Shown: piece after piece, positions 6,395 to 6,999 of the stretch | Layout of the letters: each line of letters starts with the position of its first letter | Numbering within the stretch: position 1 is the first letter of the stretch | From: Microcaldota archaeon | GTDB taxonomy: Archaea; Micrarchaeota; Micrarchaeia; CAILAH01 | Reading direction: 5' to 3' | Length of the DNA stretch: 6,999 nucleotides | Assembly (NCBI GenBank): GCA_026419815.1 | Contig: JAOAKR010000033.1 | Location: 1 to 6,999, forward strand | Position numbers and translations under genes: made by a program | Notes under the pieces: generated by a model | What the model was told of the DNA's origin: nothing | Seen by the model: the letters and a program-made list of their open reading frames with translations, nothing else | Databases searched by the model: none

Positions 6395-6999
6395 ATGGGC
6401 AAAGACATTGATATAAGCCTTACAACCCTTGCAGTGGCGGCGGTCGCCATTTTGCTGGGGGTCGGGCTGGGATATCTTGCATACCCTGCGTTCAATAACC
6501 CTGTGCAGGGCAAAGGGCAGGAGGCTGCGTGCACGCTGGACGGCACATTTGTGCTGGACCAGGCAAAGGCTGCAGAAGTGCAGGGCATCTTTGAGGACAT
6601 AATGTACCTGCAAAGCGGTTCTAAGCACGCGATGAAGCTCCAAAACTACACTGACAAGGGCTCGTTTGTTGAGCTCATCTTCCTGGTTGACGGCAAGTAC
6701 CCGCAGGGCGCCTATATCACAAAGGATTACCAATACCTGATGCAGCAGCCTGCGAAAATATCAGACGTGAGGGAGGAGGTTGATGCGGCAATCAAGGAGC
6801 TTGAGAAGGAGCTCGGCCCTGTTGAAAAATCTGACAAGCCGTCCGTAAAGCTCTACGTGATGAGCTACTGCCCATACGGCAACCTTGCCGAGAACGCATT
6901 TGTTGAGGTCATAAGGCTTATGGGCAACAAGATTGACTTTGAGCCCGTATACATACTGTCCGGCTCGGGCGGCAACTACCGCTCACTGCACGGAGACTG
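6395..6999 (+). CDS. Membrane-anchored thioredoxin-like/DsbA-like protein, 3' end beyond window
   Basis: The first 201 codons of a gene cut by the right window edge. Residues about 9-30 are one hydrophobic segment after a short charged start (MGKDIDIS), predicting an N-in anchor with the remainder outside the cytoplasm. Residues 45-120 form a small domain of alternating strands and helices that I cannot name; 123-149 is a charged, probably helical linker (REEVDAAIKELEKEL). From 151 a thioredoxin-fold domain begins: a beta strand VKLYVMSY leading to CPYG (Cys159-Gly162), then a helix and a strand FEPVYIL, ending at NYRSLHGD. This pattern resembles extracytoplasmic DsbA/GILT-like thiol proteins common in archaea of small-genome lineages. 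The active-site motif has one cysteine only: Gly162 sits where a dithiol protein has Cys. Monothiol chemistry, or a partner cysteine in the missing part or at Cys46, are the options. The gene is divergent from the helicase and has no Shine-Dalgarno. A TATA-like box is centred 37 bp upstream, giving a leader of about 10 nt. Confidence 0.85.
   Translation, partial: MGKDIDISLTTLAVAAVAILLGVGLGYLAYPAFNNPVQGKGQEAACTLDGTFVLDQAKAAEVQGIFEDIMYLQSGSKHAMKLQNYTDKGSFVELIFLVDGKYPQGAYITKDYQYLMQQPAKISDVREEVDAAIKELEKELGPVEKSDKPSVKLYVMSYCPYGNLAENAFVEVIRLMGNKIDFEPVYILSGSGGNYRSLHGD

Noticed and set aside
6374..6733. A 119-codon minus-strand frame over the thioredoxin-like gene
   Set aside because: It is antisense to a frame with a membrane anchor and CPYG motif that stays open to the window end, and it has no recognisable domain.

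Overview
The window looks archaeal. It carries a clamp-loader large subunit (RFC-L) and an Lhr-type helicase with the archaeal C-terminal arrangement. A/T-rich TATA-like boxes lie 25-28 bp before start codons that have no Shine-Dalgarno sequence. Genes are intron-free and tightly packed, with G/C-rich third codon positions. The small NUDIX, the exported transglutaminase-like protein and the membrane-anchored thioredoxin-like protein would suit a DPANN-type lineage such as Micrarchaeota or Diapherotrites. That placement is an inference from gene style and not a demonstrated assignment.

Layout. Positions 1-3646 (minus strand) form one probable operon read right to left: rfcL (3646-2486), a NUDIX hydrolase (2410-2021) and a large exported transglutaminase-like protein (2024 to beyond position 1). 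The last two genes overlap by ATGA. Positions 3647-3748 are a short intergenic region with the rfcL promoter, an 11-bp direct repeat and an imperfect hairpin just after the helicase stop. Positions 3749-6277 (minus strand) encode an 842-residue Lhr-family helicase with its own promoter. Positions 6278-6394 are a divergent promoter region with a near-identical 14-bp repeat over both TATA-like boxes. From 6395 to the window end (plus strand) is the start of a membrane-anchored thioredoxin-like protein with a CPYG motif.

Functionally there are two themes. The first is information processing: clamp loading at replication forks, nucleic-acid unwinding or repair, and clean-up of nucleotide derivatives. 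The second is the cell surface: an exported cysteine-protease-fold enzyme with eight N-glycosylation sequons, and an extracytoplasmic thiol protein. The link between the themes is operon position and adjacency only.

I found no mobile element, CRISPR array, RNA gene or clear novel defence system. Most of the window is ordinary archaeal housekeeping. The items most worth a second look are the exported transglutaminase-like protein, the RFC-L without a visible PCNA-binding tail, the single-cysteine CPYG protein, and the repeats and hairpin in the two intergenic regions.
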